Shown: in pieces, positions 34,489 through 42,192 of the stretch
Position numbering within the stretch: position 1 is the stretch's first letter
Layout of the letters: each line of letters opens with the position of its first letter
Assembly (NCBI RefSeq): GCF_032878875.1
Contig: NZ_CP118157.1
Coordinates: 3,224,001 to 3,288,000, forward strand
Length of the DNA stretch: 64,000 bases
Direction: 5' to 3'
Source: Microbacterium sp. AB
Lineage (GTDB): Bacteria; Actinomycetota; Actinomycetes; Actinomycetales; Microbacteriaceae
Notes under the pieces: generated by a model
Told to the model about the DNA's origin: nothing
Database searches by the model: none
Seen by the model: the letters and a program-made list of their open reading frames with translations, nothing else
Made by a program: the position numbers and the translations under genes

Positions 34489-35832
34489 TCACGCGAGCAC
34501 CTCCCTGCCCTGCCTGACGAGGACGCCGGCGCCCCGCGCGTAGACGCGCTCGCCGTGGAGGTAGGTCGCGAGCACGGCTCCGCGCAGGCGCCGCCCCTGC
34601 CACGGCGACATCCGGTTCTTGTAGTGCAGGTCGGAGGCCTGGAGCGTGTGCTCGGCGTCGGGGTCGAAGACGACGAGGTGGGCGGGGGCGCCCTCCGCGA
34701 TGCGTCCCCGGTCGTGAAGGCGGACGATGGACGCCGGCCCGGTCGTGAAGCGCGGCAGGACGGCCTCGAGCGGGACGCCCCGCCGGTGCGCCTCGGTCCA
34801 GACGGCCGAGAGCCCGGTCTGCACGCCGGCGATGCCGCCCCACGCCGTTCCGAGGTCGGGGTCGTCCTTGAGGGCGAACGTCGCCGGGGAATGGTCGCTC
34901 ACGACAGCGTCGATCGTGCCGTCGAGCAGTCCCTCCCACAGGGCGTCCTGGTTGGCGCCGTCACGGATGGGCGGGCAGCACTTGAACCGGCCCAGGCCGT
35001 CGGGCACCTCCTCGGCGCGGAGCGTGAGATAGTGCGGACACGTCTCGATCGTGAGCCGCACGCCCTCGGCCTTCGCCTCGCGGACGAGGTCGAGCGCCTC
35101 CGCCGCCGCGACGTGGACGATGTGCGCTCGGGCGCCCGTCCGCCGGGCGGCCTCGATGACGACGCGGATCGCCTCGACCTCCGCCTTCGGAGGACGGGAC
35201 GCGACGAAGTCGGTGAACACGGGGCCCGACGCGTCGGCGAGGTGCTCCTCCAGTTCCGCGTGGGCGATGAGCAGGCCGTCGTGCTCGGCGAGCTCGGCGA
35301 GCTCGGCGAGCGCCTGCTCGATCTGCGGCCCTTCGAGGTGTCCGAACTCGTCGATGCCGCTCGGCGCCATGAAGCACTTGACGCCCACGACGCCCGCCTC
35401 CAGCAGCGCGCCGAGCGACCCGAGGTTCTCCGGGACGGCGCCGCCCCAGTAGGCCACGTCGACGGCGAGCTGGGTCCGCGCGGCCTCCCGCTTGACGGCG
35501 AGCGCCTCGGGGGTCGTCGTCACGGGGATCGAGTTGAGCGGCATCTCCACGAGCGTCGTGACGCCCCCCGCGGCGGCGGCCGCGGTGCCCGTCGCGAAGC
35601 CCTCCCAGTCGGTGCGCCCCGGCTCGTTGAGGTGCACGTGCGTGTCGACGAGGCCCGGCAGCAGCACCTGGGAGTCGTCGAGCACGACCTCGGCGGCGGG
35701 GTCGAAGGGCTCCACGGAGGAGATGCGTCCCTCGGCGATGCGCACGGTCGCCGGGACGAACGCCCCGTCGAGGAAGACCCGGCGTGCGGAGACGGACGCC
35801 GGCAGGTGCGGGGGGATCGGGGCGGTGCTCAC
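34489..35832 (-). CDS. allB: Allantoinase
   Basis: 447-residue cyclic amidohydrolase opening allantoin to allantoate. Metal ligands are in DTHVHLNEPGRTDWEG, the carboxylated-lysine region is VGVKCFMAPSG, and further ligands are in IAHAELEEH, HIVHVAAAEAL and VVSDHSPA. Dihydropyrimidinase/hydantoinase share the family, but the ureide neighbours favour allantoin. The GTG start overlaps the racemase stop by 4 bp, yet also has its own leaderless-type promoter (TAGCGT 6 nt upstream) within the racemase 3' end. Confidence 0.92.
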   Translation of the reverse strand: MSTAPIPPHLPASVSARRVFLDGAFVPATVRIAEGRISSVEPFDPAAEVVLDDSQVLLPGLVDTHVHLNEPGRTDWEGFATGTAAAAAGGVTTLVEMPLNSIPVTTTPEALAVKREAARTQLAVDVAYWGGAVPENLGSLGALLEAGVVGVKCFMAPSGIDEFGHLEGPQIEQALAELAELAEHDGLLIAHAELEEHLADASGPVFTDFVASRPPKAEVEAIRVVIEAARRTGARAHIVHVAAAEALDLVREAKAEGVRLTIETCPHYLTLRAEEVPDGLGRFKCCPPIRDGANQDALWEGLLDGTIDAVVSDHSPATFALKDDPDLGTAWGGIAGVQTGLSAVWTEAHRRGVPLEAVLPRFTTGPASIVRLHDRGRIAEGAPAHLVVFDPDAEHTLQASDLHYKNRMSPWQGRRLRGAVLATYLHGERVYARGAGVLVRQGREVLA

Positions 35833-36707
35833 GCCACCACGCTATCCGCGGAGCGTGTCCCGGATGTTTCGGCGGCGGCCGTGCACGACGCAGGAGATCC
35901 GGAGCCGCCGTCCCCGCCCGCCTCGCCGGACGCCGCGGAATCCCGCGTCTTCTCGGAGACGGGGGTCCCCGTCCTCCTGCGTTGTGCGCGGCCCGGGCTC
36001 GGCACCCGCGGCGGCGTCGCGTACTCGTCGCGCTTGCTCGTCCCGGCGCCCATCCGCGCCATCGCGCTGACGAGCCCGACGGATGCCGCGACGCCGTCCA
36101 CGACGGGCACGCCGACGATCGCCGACAGCCGCGCGCACAGGTCGGCCATCCCGGCGCATCCCAGCACGATCGCGTCGGCGCCGTCCTCGCGCACGACGCG
36201 CTCGCACCATCCCGCGATCTGGTCGAAGGCGGCCGATCCGGTGTCCTCCAGCTCGAGGACGGGGATGCCCGTCCCGTACGCCGCGACGCACGCGCGCTCG
36301 AAGCCGTACCGCAGCACGAGGTCCTCGGCGCGGCCGAGCGTGCGCGACAGCGTCGTGACGATGCCGAAGGAGCGACCCGTGAGGGCCGCGACGTGCATGG
36401 CGGCCTCCGCGATGCCGACGACCGGCACGTCGACGAGCTCGCGCGCCGCGTCGAGACCGGGGTCTCCGAAGCACGCGATGACGTAGCCGTCGCTGCCGCC
36501 GGCCTCCTGGTCGCGGAGGACGATGTCGGCGATCGCCGCGGCGGCCCGCACCTCGTCGTAGTGGCTCTCGACGGCCGCCGGGCCCTCGCCGTCGGCGGGG
36601 CAGACCGCGACGATCTCGACGTCGGGGCCCGCGACCTCCCGGGCCGCGTCCGCGATCTTCGCGGTCATGGCCCGGGAGGTGTTGGGGTTGATGAGGGTGA
36701 TGCGCAT
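35829..36707 (-). CDS. Asp/Glu racemase family protein, probable allantoin racemase, with repeat-derived tail
   Basis: 292-residue hydantoin/allantoin racemase (HpxA-like). MRITLINPNTSRAMT starts the fold; the catalytic cysteines lie in YVIACFGDPGLDAA and AIVLGCAGMADLC. The family is about 240 residues long. The last ~50 residues, from about PSPGRAQRRRTGTPV onward, are encoded by dispersed repeat B3 and look unstructured. It lies between the NCS1 permease (1-bp TGATG overlap) and allantoinase (4-bp overlap), so coupling has survived the repeat. It would convert R- to S-allantoin for AllB/AllC. Confidence 0.85.
   Translation of the reverse strand: MRITLINPNTSRAMTAKIADAAREVAGPDVEIVAVCPADGEGPAAVESHYDEVRAAAAIADIVLRDQEAGGSDGYVIACFGDPGLDAARELVDVPVVGIAEAAMHVAALTGRSFGIVTTLSRTLGRAEDLVLRYGFERACVAAYGTGIPVLELEDTGSAAFDQIAGWCERVVREDGADAIVLGCAGMADLCARLSAIVGVPVVDGVAASVGLVSAMARMGAGTSKRDEYATPPRVPSPGRAQRRRTGTPVSEKTRDSAASGEAGGDGGSGSPASCTAAAETSGTRSADSVVA
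35839..35870 (-). promoter_or_regulatory. Internal promoter for allB with GAAAC element
   Basis: Minus strand: GAAAC (35870-35866), 6 nt, GACAC (35859-35855), and TAGCGT (35844-35839) 6 nt before the allB GTG. GAAAC to -10 spacing is 21 nt, identical to the NCS2 permease promoter. Confidence 0.45.
35883..35990. repeat. Dispersed ~100-bp inverted-arm repeat, copy B3 (inside racemase 3' end)
   Basis: Left arm GCACGACGCAGGAGATCC (35883-35900) and right arm TCCTCCTGCGTTGTGCGCG (35972-35990). It is fully contained in the racemase reading frame and encodes most of its C-terminal extension. Confidence 0.75.
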
Positions 36708-38377
36708 CAGCGGACCTGCACGCCGGCCTTCTCTCCGGAGGCCGCGTCCGCGGCCCCGGCGACGGCCAGGGACGCCGTCGCCGTGTCGGGGTGGCCCTCG
36801 AGCACGTCGTCGGCCGTGCCGTCGGAGACGCCGGTCTCCGACGCGAGCCTCGGGACCTTCGGGTCGACCCGCTCGAGCAGCGCGAAGAGCGCGAAGCCGA
36901 GTCCGCAGCCGATGAACCAGCTGAAGTCGCTGATCGATCCCCAGCCCGCGTCGAGGAGACCGGCGAAGACGAGCGACTTGGGGACGATCGCGATCGCGAC
37001 GGTCGGCACGCCGGCCCCGACGACCGCCCACATGGCGTTGGGGTTGTAGCCCTTCCGGTACCAGTAGGCGCCCTTCTCCGACATCGTGTACATGTCGTCG
37101 ACCTTGATGCGCTGACGCGAGACGACGTAGTAGCCGGCGATGAGGATGCCGAACAGCGGGCCGATGAGCGCCGACAGGATCCCCAGCGTGTAGTGGATGG
37201 CCTGGTCGTTCGAGTACCAGTTCCACGGCGTGAGGATGACGGAGCCGACGGCGGCGATCATCCCGCCCATCCGCCACGAGATCCGGTGCGGGGCGACGTT
37301 CGAGAAGTCGAAGGCGGGCGAGATGAAGTTCGCGACGATGTTGATGCCCACCGTCGCCGTGACGAAGGTGAGGCCGCCGAGCAGGATGGCGAACCAGTGG
37401 TCGATGCGCTCGACGGTGTGGATGGGGTCGGTGATGAGCTCGCCGAAGACCGGGACGGTGGCCGACGCGGTGAGGACGGTGAGGATCGAGAAGAAGAGGA
37501 AGTTGACCGGGAGGCCCCAGAAGTTGCCGCGCTTGACGGCCCGGAAGCTCTTGCCGTAGCGGGCGAAGTCGCCGAAGTTGAGCATGGGGCCGGAGAAGTA
37601 CGACACGACGATCGCGACGGCGGTCGCCATGACCGGCAGCGACGCCCAGAAGCCCAGGGGCTCCCCGCTGGAGAGGTCGAGGCTGATGTTCTCCCATCCC
37701 GCCTGGCTCACGAGGTAGACGGCCAGGACGATCATCACGACGTAGACGGCGGGCCCCGCCCAGTCGATGAATCGGCGGATGGCCTCCATCCCGTTCCAGA
37801 AGACGGCCACCTGCGCCGCCCAGAGGATGGCGTAGGAGATCCAGCCGAGCGCGCTCAGCCCGAGGAAGCTCGGCTCGAGCAGGGCGGCCGAGCCCGGGAT
37901 GAACTTGAGGAAGACGATGTTCAGCGCCTCGGATGCGAGGTACGTCTGCACGCCGTACCAGGCGATGGCGATGACGCCCCGGATGATCGCGGGGACGTTC
38001 GCGCCCTTGATGCCGAAGAGGAAGCGGTTGACGACGGGGTACGGGACGCCCGTGCGCTGGCTCGGCTTCGCGACGAGGTTCGTGAAGACCTGCACGATGA
38101 CGATGCCGACGATGAGCGCGACGAGCACCTGCCAGCTGGCGATGCCGAGCGCGAAGAGCGACCCGGCGGTGACGTACCCGCCGACGGAGTGCACGTCGCT
38201 CATCCAGAACGCGAAGATGTTGTAGCTCGACCACTTCTGCCTGCGCAGCGGCGCGAGGTCCTCGTTGCCGAGACGCGGATCGTAGCCGGGGCGCATGTTG
38301 CCGGAGCCGGCGGGAAGGCCCGCGGCCTCGACGACGTCCTGCGGCCGGGTGACGGACGGGGAGCTGCTCTGCGACAC
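36707..38377 (-). CDS. NCS1-family allantoin/purine permease
   Basis: 556-residue transporter of the nucleobase-cation-symport-1 family with about twelve membrane segments. NIFAFWMSDVHSVGGYVTAG at the first segment, AWYGVQTYLASEALNIV and LNFGDFARYGKSFRAVKRGN match the PucI/AllP-Mhp1 group, which carries allantoin, hydantoins, uracil or cytosine. The GTG at 38377 is chosen for GAAAGG upstream; ATG 38410 lacks one. It heads the racemase-allantoinase set. The C-terminal ~50 residues are polar and cytoplasmic. Confidence 0.88.
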   Translation of the reverse strand: MSQSSSPSVTRPQDVVEAAGLPAGSGNMRPGYDPRLGNEDLAPLRRQKWSSYNIFAFWMSDVHSVGGYVTAGSLFALGIASWQVLVALIVGIVIVQVFTNLVAKPSQRTGVPYPVVNRFLFGIKGANVPAIIRGVIAIAWYGVQTYLASEALNIVFLKFIPGSAALLEPSFLGLSALGWISYAILWAAQVAVFWNGMEAIRRFIDWAGPAVYVVMIVLAVYLVSQAGWENISLDLSSGEPLGFWASLPVMATAVAIVVSYFSGPMLNFGDFARYGKSFRAVKRGNFWGLPVNFLFFSILTVLTASATVPVFGELITDPIHTVERIDHWFAILLGGLTFVTATVGINIVANFISPAFDFSNVAPHRISWRMGGMIAAVGSVILTPWNWYSNDQAIHYTLGILSALIGPLFGILIAGYYVVSRQRIKVDDMYTMSEKGAYWYRKGYNPNAMWAVVGAGVPTVAIAIVPKSLVFAGLLDAGWGSISDFSWFIGCGLGFALFALLERVDPKVPRLASETGVSDGTADDVLEGHPDTATASLAVAGAADAASGEKAGVQVR

Positions 38378-38459
38378 GATGGTGCCTTTCGAGAGGAGGG
38401 GGTGCTGCATGGGGGTGGTGCTCCGGACGGTGGAGGCTCGCCGGATGGAGGAGCGTGAC

Positions 38460-38517
38460 TGTGAAGTTATCGCTTCACATTTCCCGTGCCGTGTCCCTCG
38501 TGTTTCGGCGGTGTAAA
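38460..38517. promoter_or_regulatory. Operator and GlnR-like sites in the permease/XRE divergent region
   Basis: TGTGAAG-n6-CTTCACA (38460-38479) is a perfect 7-6-7 palindrome overlapping a possible -10 (TAACTT, minus, 38469-38464). Upstream on the minus strand, TTTAC-n6-GAAAC-n6-GACAC (38517-38491) resembles the GlnR consensus gTnAC-n6-GaAAC-n6-gTnAC. GAAAC lies 32 nt from the -10. Confidence 0.5.
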
Positions 38518-38535
38518 TCGTGGGAGGGCTCCGGT

Positions 38536-38541
38536 TAGCAT
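38536..38541 (+). promoter_or_regulatory. Leaderless -10 box of the XRE-cupin gene
   Basis: TAGCAT is 6 nt before the GTG at 38548 with no usable Shine-Dalgarno between, as at six other genes here. Confidence 0.5.
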
Positions 38542-38547
38542 TTCGGC

Positions 38548-39156
38548 GTGACCTCAGACACCGGGCCGGACGCACGCTCGCTCGTCGGCCGGCGGCTGCG
38601 GGAGGCCCGCACGCGGACGGGGCTCTCGGTCTCGGCGCTCGCGCGGCGGCTCGGCATCTCGACCAGCGCCGTCTCGCAGATCGAGCGCGGCGTCATGCAG
38701 CCGAGCGTGTCGCGGCTCATCGCGATGACGGATGCGCTCGGCGTGCCGCTCGCGACGGTCCTGTCCGCGACGGGCGTGCCGGCATCCGGCGACGGGGAGG
38801 CTTACGCGATCGAGCGCGCGGAGGACGCCGCGTTCCTGCAGCTCGGCGGCGGCGTGGTCTTCCGCCGTCTCACGCCGGGCGAGAGCCCCGGCATCGACTA
38901 CTTCGAGTCGATCTATCCGCCGGGCAGCACGGCCGCGGCGAAGGACCAGCTCTTCCGCCACGAGGGCTACGAGGTCGGCCAGATGATCTCGGGGGAGCTC
39001 ACGATCGACTTCTCCGACGAGATCGTCGTCCTGCGTCCCGGCGACACGATCAGCTATCCCTGCAGCAGGCCGCACCGCCTTCACAACACGGGCGGCGAAC
39101 CGGCCGTCGCCCGCTGGCTCATCGTCCATCCGTCGCCCCCGACGGCGCCTGCGTAA
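38548..39156 (+). CDS. XRE-cupin regulator of the ureide genes
   Basis: 202-residue regulator: XRE helix-turn-helix at residues about 12-66 (RTGLSVSALARRLGISTSAV, QIERGVMQPSVSRL) and a C-terminal cupin (HEGYEVGQMISGELTIDFSD, LRPGDTISYPCSRPHRLHNTG). It is divergent from the NCS1 permease operon and followed by uraD, so it probably controls both flanks through the 7-6-7 palindrome. The effector is likely a purine intermediate, by context only. GTG start from a leaderless promoter. Confidence 0.88.
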   Translation: MTSDTGPDARSLVGRRLREARTRTGLSVSALARRLGISTSAVSQIERGVMQPSVSRLIAMTDALGVPLATVLSATGVPASGDGEAYAIERAEDAAFLQLGGGVVFRRLTPGESPGIDYFESIYPPGSTAAAKDQLFRHEGYEVGQMISGELTIDFSDEIVVLRPGDTISYPCSRPHRLHNTGGEPAVARWLIVHPSPPTAPA

Positions 39157-39184
39157 CTGCGCCGAAACGCCGCGCGACTAGCGT
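39153..39184 (+). promoter_or_regulatory. Promoter of uraD with GTAAC-n6-GAAAC element
   Basis: GTAAC (39153-39157), 6 nt, GAAAC (39164-39168) is an exact match to a GlnR half-box; 10 nt further is TAGCGT (39179-39184), 6 nt from the uraD ATG. The GAAAC-to-ATG stretch nearly duplicates that of xdhC. The GTAAC overlaps the stop codon of the regulator gene. Confidence 0.6.
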
Positions 39185-39190
39185 GGAGGC

Positions 39191-39754
39191 ATGCTCCTCG
39201 AAGACTTCAACGGCGCGCCGGGCGACGAGGCCGCCGCCGTCGTGACGGTCTGGGCCGACGTCCCGGCCTGGGCGGACGCCCTCGTCGCGGCCCGCCCGTA
39301 CGCGTCCGTCGACGCGCTCGTCGACCGCGCGGCGGCGGAGGCCTCGTCCTGGGGCGGGCCGGAGCTCGACACCGCGCTCGCGCAGCATCCCCGCATCGGG
39401 GACACGCCGTCCGGCGAGACCGCCGAGGCGTCGGCCTCCCGGCGCGAGCAGGCGTCGATGGCGCACGCGGACGCCGACGTGACGACGCGGATCGCCGAGG
39501 GCAACGCGGCGTACGAGGCGCGCTTCGGCCGCGTCTTCCTCATCCGCGCGGCCGGGCGCTCCCCCGAGGAGATGCTCGCCGAGCTCGACCGGCGTCTCGG
39601 CAACGACGACGCCGCCGAGGCGCGCGAGGCGTGCGCTCAGCTCGCCGAGATCGCGCTCCTGCGCATCCGCGCGACGTTCGCCGGCGACGACGCCGCGACC
39701 GCGCCATCCGCCCCGGCGCATCGCGCGCCCGCCCCGACCCCGAAGCGAGCCTGA
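39191..39754 (+). CDS. uraD: 2-oxo-4-hydroxy-4-carboxy-5-ureidoimidazoline (OHCU) decarboxylase
   Basis: 187-residue enzyme that decarboxylates OHCU to S-allantoin, the third step from urate. The catalytic histidine is H66 in the signature HPRIGD, followed by SRREQASM and ending FGRVFLIRAAGRSPEEML, all typical. The last ~20 residues are an Ala/Pro-rich tail. The stop overlaps uraH by 1 bp (TGATG). The start is fixed by the leaderless promoter, though GGAGG also lies immediately upstream. Confidence 0.93.
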   Translation: MLLEDFNGAPGDEAAAVVTVWADVPAWADALVAARPYASVDALVDRAAAEASSWGGPELDTALAQHPRIGDTPSGETAEASASRREQASMAHADADVTTRIAEGNAAYEARFGRVFLIRAAGRSPEEMLAELDRRLGNDDAAEAREACAQLAEIALLRIRATFAGDDAATAPSAPAHRAPAPTPKRA

Positions 39755-40074
39755 TGCCGCACCTCACCTCCCACGTGCTCGACGCCGCGACCGGGACGCC
39801 CGCATCCGGTGTCGCGATCTCCCTCTCCACGGCCTCCGGCGCCCCCCTCGCCTCGGCGGTCACCGACGCCGACGGCCGTGCCGGCCTCGGCCCCGATCTG
39901 CTCGAGCCGGGCGACTACACGCTGCGGTTCGAGACGGGCGACTATTTCGCCGCGCGGGGCGTGGAGGCGTTCTATCCGTTCGTCACCGTGACGTTCCGCG
40001 TGACCGGCGAGCGGCACCACCACGTGCCGATCCTGCTGAGCCCTTTCGCCTATTCCACCTATCGAGGGAGCTGA
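39754..40074 (+). CDS. uraH: 5-hydroxyisourate hydrolase (transthyretin-like)
   Basis: 106-residue periplasm-free HIUase hydrolysing 5-hydroxyisourate to OHCU. N-terminal SHVLDAATGTPASGV and the C-terminal signature YSTYRGS are intact, and FYPFVTVTF with HHHVPILLSP completes the active-site region. It is coupled to uraD and followed 3 bp later by hpxO. Confidence 0.94.
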   Translation: MPHLTSHVLDAATGTPASGVAISLSTASGAPLASAVTDADGRAGLGPDLLEPGDYTLRFETGDYFAARGVEAFYPFVTVTFRVTGERHHHVPILLSPFAYSTYRGS

Positions 40075-40077
40075 CCC

Positions 40078-41256
40078 GTGCGGTTCATCATCATCGGCGC
40101 CGGGATCGGCGGCACGAGCGCGGGCATCGCCCTCAAGCGCCTCGGCCACGAGGTCGTCGTCTACGACCAGATCCGCGAGAACAAGCCCGTCGGCGCCGCG
40201 CTGTCGCTGTGGTCGAACGGCGTGAAGGTCCTCAACTGGCTCGGCGTCGGCGACGAGGTCGCCGCCATGGGCGGGCGGATGGACCGGATGGCCTACTACG
40301 AGGGCCGCACGGGCGAGACGATGACGCGGTTCAGCCTGGAGCCCGTCACGAGCCAGACGGGCCAGCGGCCCTATCCGGTGCCGCGCGCCGACCTCCAGAG
40401 CCTCCTGATGGATCGCTTCGGACGCGACGACATCCGCCTCGGCATGCGCATGACGGGCATCTCCGACGACGGCGCGAAGGTCACCGTCACGTTCGAGAAC
40501 GGCGACACGGACACGGCGGACGTCCTGATCGGCGCGGACGGCGCACGCTCGATCACACGCGACCACGTCGCGGGGCATCCGGTCGAGCGCACGTACTCCG
40601 GCTACACGAACTTCAACGGACTCGTCCCCGTGGACGAGCGCGTCGGGCCCGCCGACCAGTGGACGACCTACGTCGCCGACGGCAAGCGCGCCGCGGTCAT
40701 GCCCGTCGCCGGGGACCGGTTCTACTTCTTCGTCGACATCCCGCAGCCGGCGGGCCTTCCGTACGACCGGTCGGAGGGCAAGGCCCCGCTGGAGGAGGCG
40801 TTCGCCGGATGGGCGCCGGGCGTCCGGCACCTGCTCGACGCGATCGACCCCGCGGTGTCGCTGAACCGGGTCGAGATCTGGGACGTGGACCCGCTCGACA
40901 CGTGGACGCGCGGCCGGGTCGCCATCCTCGGCGACGCCGCGCACAACACCGCCCCCGACATCGGGCAGGGCGCCTGCTCCGCGCTGGAGGACGCCTTCGT
41001 GCTCGGCATCATGTTCGCCTCGAACACCGTGGGCATCGAGGACACGCTGAAGCGCTACGAGCTGGCCCGCGTCGAACGCGCGGGCGAGCTGGTGCTCCGC
41101 GCCCGCAAGCGCGGGCACGAGACGCACGCGTTCGACCCCGCCGTGACCGAGTCCTGGTACGAGGGCCTGCGCACCGAGACCGGCGAGAACATCATCCGCG
41201 GCATCGTCGGCAACATCGCCGGCAGCCCCATAAACCTCGGCGCCGACGTGCTCTGA
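40078..41256 (+). CDS. hpxO: FAD-dependent urate hydroxylase
   Basis: 392-residue flavoprotein monooxygenase converting urate to 5-hydroxyisourate with NADH and O2, in place of a cofactor-free uricase. FAD motifs: IIIGAGIGGTSAGIALKRLG at the N-terminus, the DG motif in VLIGADGARSITRDHV, and GD motif RVAILGDAAHNTAPDIGQG. Length and the YFFVDIPQPAGLPYDRSEG region fit HpxO. GTG start with GAGGGAG upstream. It ends the uraD-uraH-hpxO operon ahead of a strong hairpin. Confidence 0.93.
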   Translation: MRFIIIGAGIGGTSAGIALKRLGHEVVVYDQIRENKPVGAALSLWSNGVKVLNWLGVGDEVAAMGGRMDRMAYYEGRTGETMTRFSLEPVTSQTGQRPYPVPRADLQSLLMDRFGRDDIRLGMRMTGISDDGAKVTVTFENGDTDTADVLIGADGARSITRDHVAGHPVERTYSGYTNFNGLVPVDERVGPADQWTTYVADGKRAAVMPVAGDRFYFFVDIPQPAGLPYDRSEGKAPLEEAFAGWAPGVRHLLDAIDPAVSLNRVEIWDVDPLDTWTRGRVAILGDAAHNTAPDIGQGACSALEDAFVLGIMFASNTVGIEDTLKRYELARVERAGELVLRARKRGHETHAFDPAVTESWYEGLRTETGENIIRGIVGNIAGSPINLGADVL

Positions 41257-41271
41257 CGTCTCCGCGCCCGC

Positions 41272-41305
41272 GGTGTCCGGAGCCGTTCAGGCGGTTCCGG
41301 ACACC
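41272..41305. terminator. Bidirectional hairpin terminator between hpxO and SDR
   Basis: GGTGTCCGGA (41272-41281) pairs perfectly with TCCGGACACC (41296-41305), extended inward by three more pairs and one G-U to a 14-bp stem with a 6-nt loop. It lies between convergent stops. There is no clear T-tract on either side. Confidence 0.65.
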
Positions 41306-41317
41306 CCGATGCGACGT

Positions 41318-42061
41318 TCAGTCGTCGGCGCTCGCGACGCCGGCCGTCTCGCCGCCGTCGGCGATGAACTCGGCGCCGGTCGAGAACGACGACTCGTCGC
41401 TCGCGAGGAACAGCACGAGGTTCGACAGCTCACCCGCCTCGCCCATTCGGCGCAGCGCGACATGGCTCTGGTCCACGTCGAGGCCGTCGGTCATGGGCGT
41501 GCGGATGTTGCCGGGGTGCACCGAGTTGACGCGGATGTTGTACCGCCCGAGGTCCAGGGCGGCGTTCTTCGAGAGGCCGCGCACGCCGAACTTCGCCGCG
41601 GTGTAGCCGGGGATCGCCGCGACGCCGTGGATGCCCGCGGTCGACGAGATGTTGACGATCGAGCCCCTGCCCGACTCCTTGAGCGCGGGGATCGCGGCCT
41701 TGATGCCGTAGAAGGTGCCCGTGAGGTTGATGTCGATGACGCGATGCCAGGCCTCGAGCGTGTACTCCTCGATCGGCGCGAAGTTCGCGATGCCGGCGTT
41801 GTTGACGAGGACGTCGAGGCGGCCGAGCTCCGCGACGGCGGTGGCCACGGCGGCCTCCCACTCGTCGTACTTCGTGACGTCGAGGTGCACGTAGCGCGCG
41901 TTCTCCGCGCCCAGCTCGGCCGCGAGCGCCTCGCCCTCCGCGTCGAGCAGGTCGCCGATGACGACCTTCGCGCCCTCCTGCACGAGCAGGCGTGCGTGCG
42001 ACGCGCCCATCCCCCGCGCCGCTCCGCTGATGAGTGCGACCTTGCCGCTGACACGTCCCAT
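41318..42061 (-). CDS. Short-chain dehydrogenase/reductase (hydroxysteroid/cyclic alcohol type)
   Basis: 247-residue SDR. GAARGMGASHARLL binds NAD(P), LVNNAGIANF is the structural motif, and NISSTAG with YTAAKFGVRG gives the catalytic Ser, Tyr and Lys. D37 region (VVIGDLLD) suggests NAD. Sequence style resembles 3-alpha/20-beta-hydroxysteroid or cyclopentanol dehydrogenases. A perfect palindrome CTACATATGTAG lies 45 bp upstream of the start; no regulator gene accompanies it here. Role in purine catabolism is not evident. Confidence 0.87.
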   Translation of the reverse strand: MGRVSGKVALISGAARGMGASHARLLVQEGAKVVIGDLLDAEGEALAAELGAENARYVHLDVTKYDEWEAAVATAVAELGRLDVLVNNAGIANFAPIEEYTLEAWHRVIDINLTGTFYGIKAAIPALKESGRGSIVNISSTAGIHGVAAIPGYTAAKFGVRGLSKNAALDLGRYNIRVNSVHPGNIRTPMTDGLDVDQSHVALRRMGEAGELSNLVLFLASDESSFSTGAEFIADGGETAGVASADD

Positions 42062-42105
42062 GTGGACTCCTTCTCGGATCTCGGCGGCGTCGGACCCGAC
42101 GTCAC

Positions 42106-42117
42106 CTACATATGTAG
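42106..42117. promoter_or_regulatory. Operator-like palindrome CTACATATGTAG
   Basis: Perfect 12-bp palindrome, AT-rich in this GC-rich genome, 45 bp upstream of the SDR gene. Size and symmetry fit a TetR- or GntR-type operator. The rest of the 131-bp gap holds no gene. Confidence 0.45.
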
Positions 42118-42192
42118 ATGATGTTACTCCGGCCCGATGCCGTCCGGGCCGGAGGGATCGGGCACGCGGCGAGGCGATGATGCCGCGTCACG

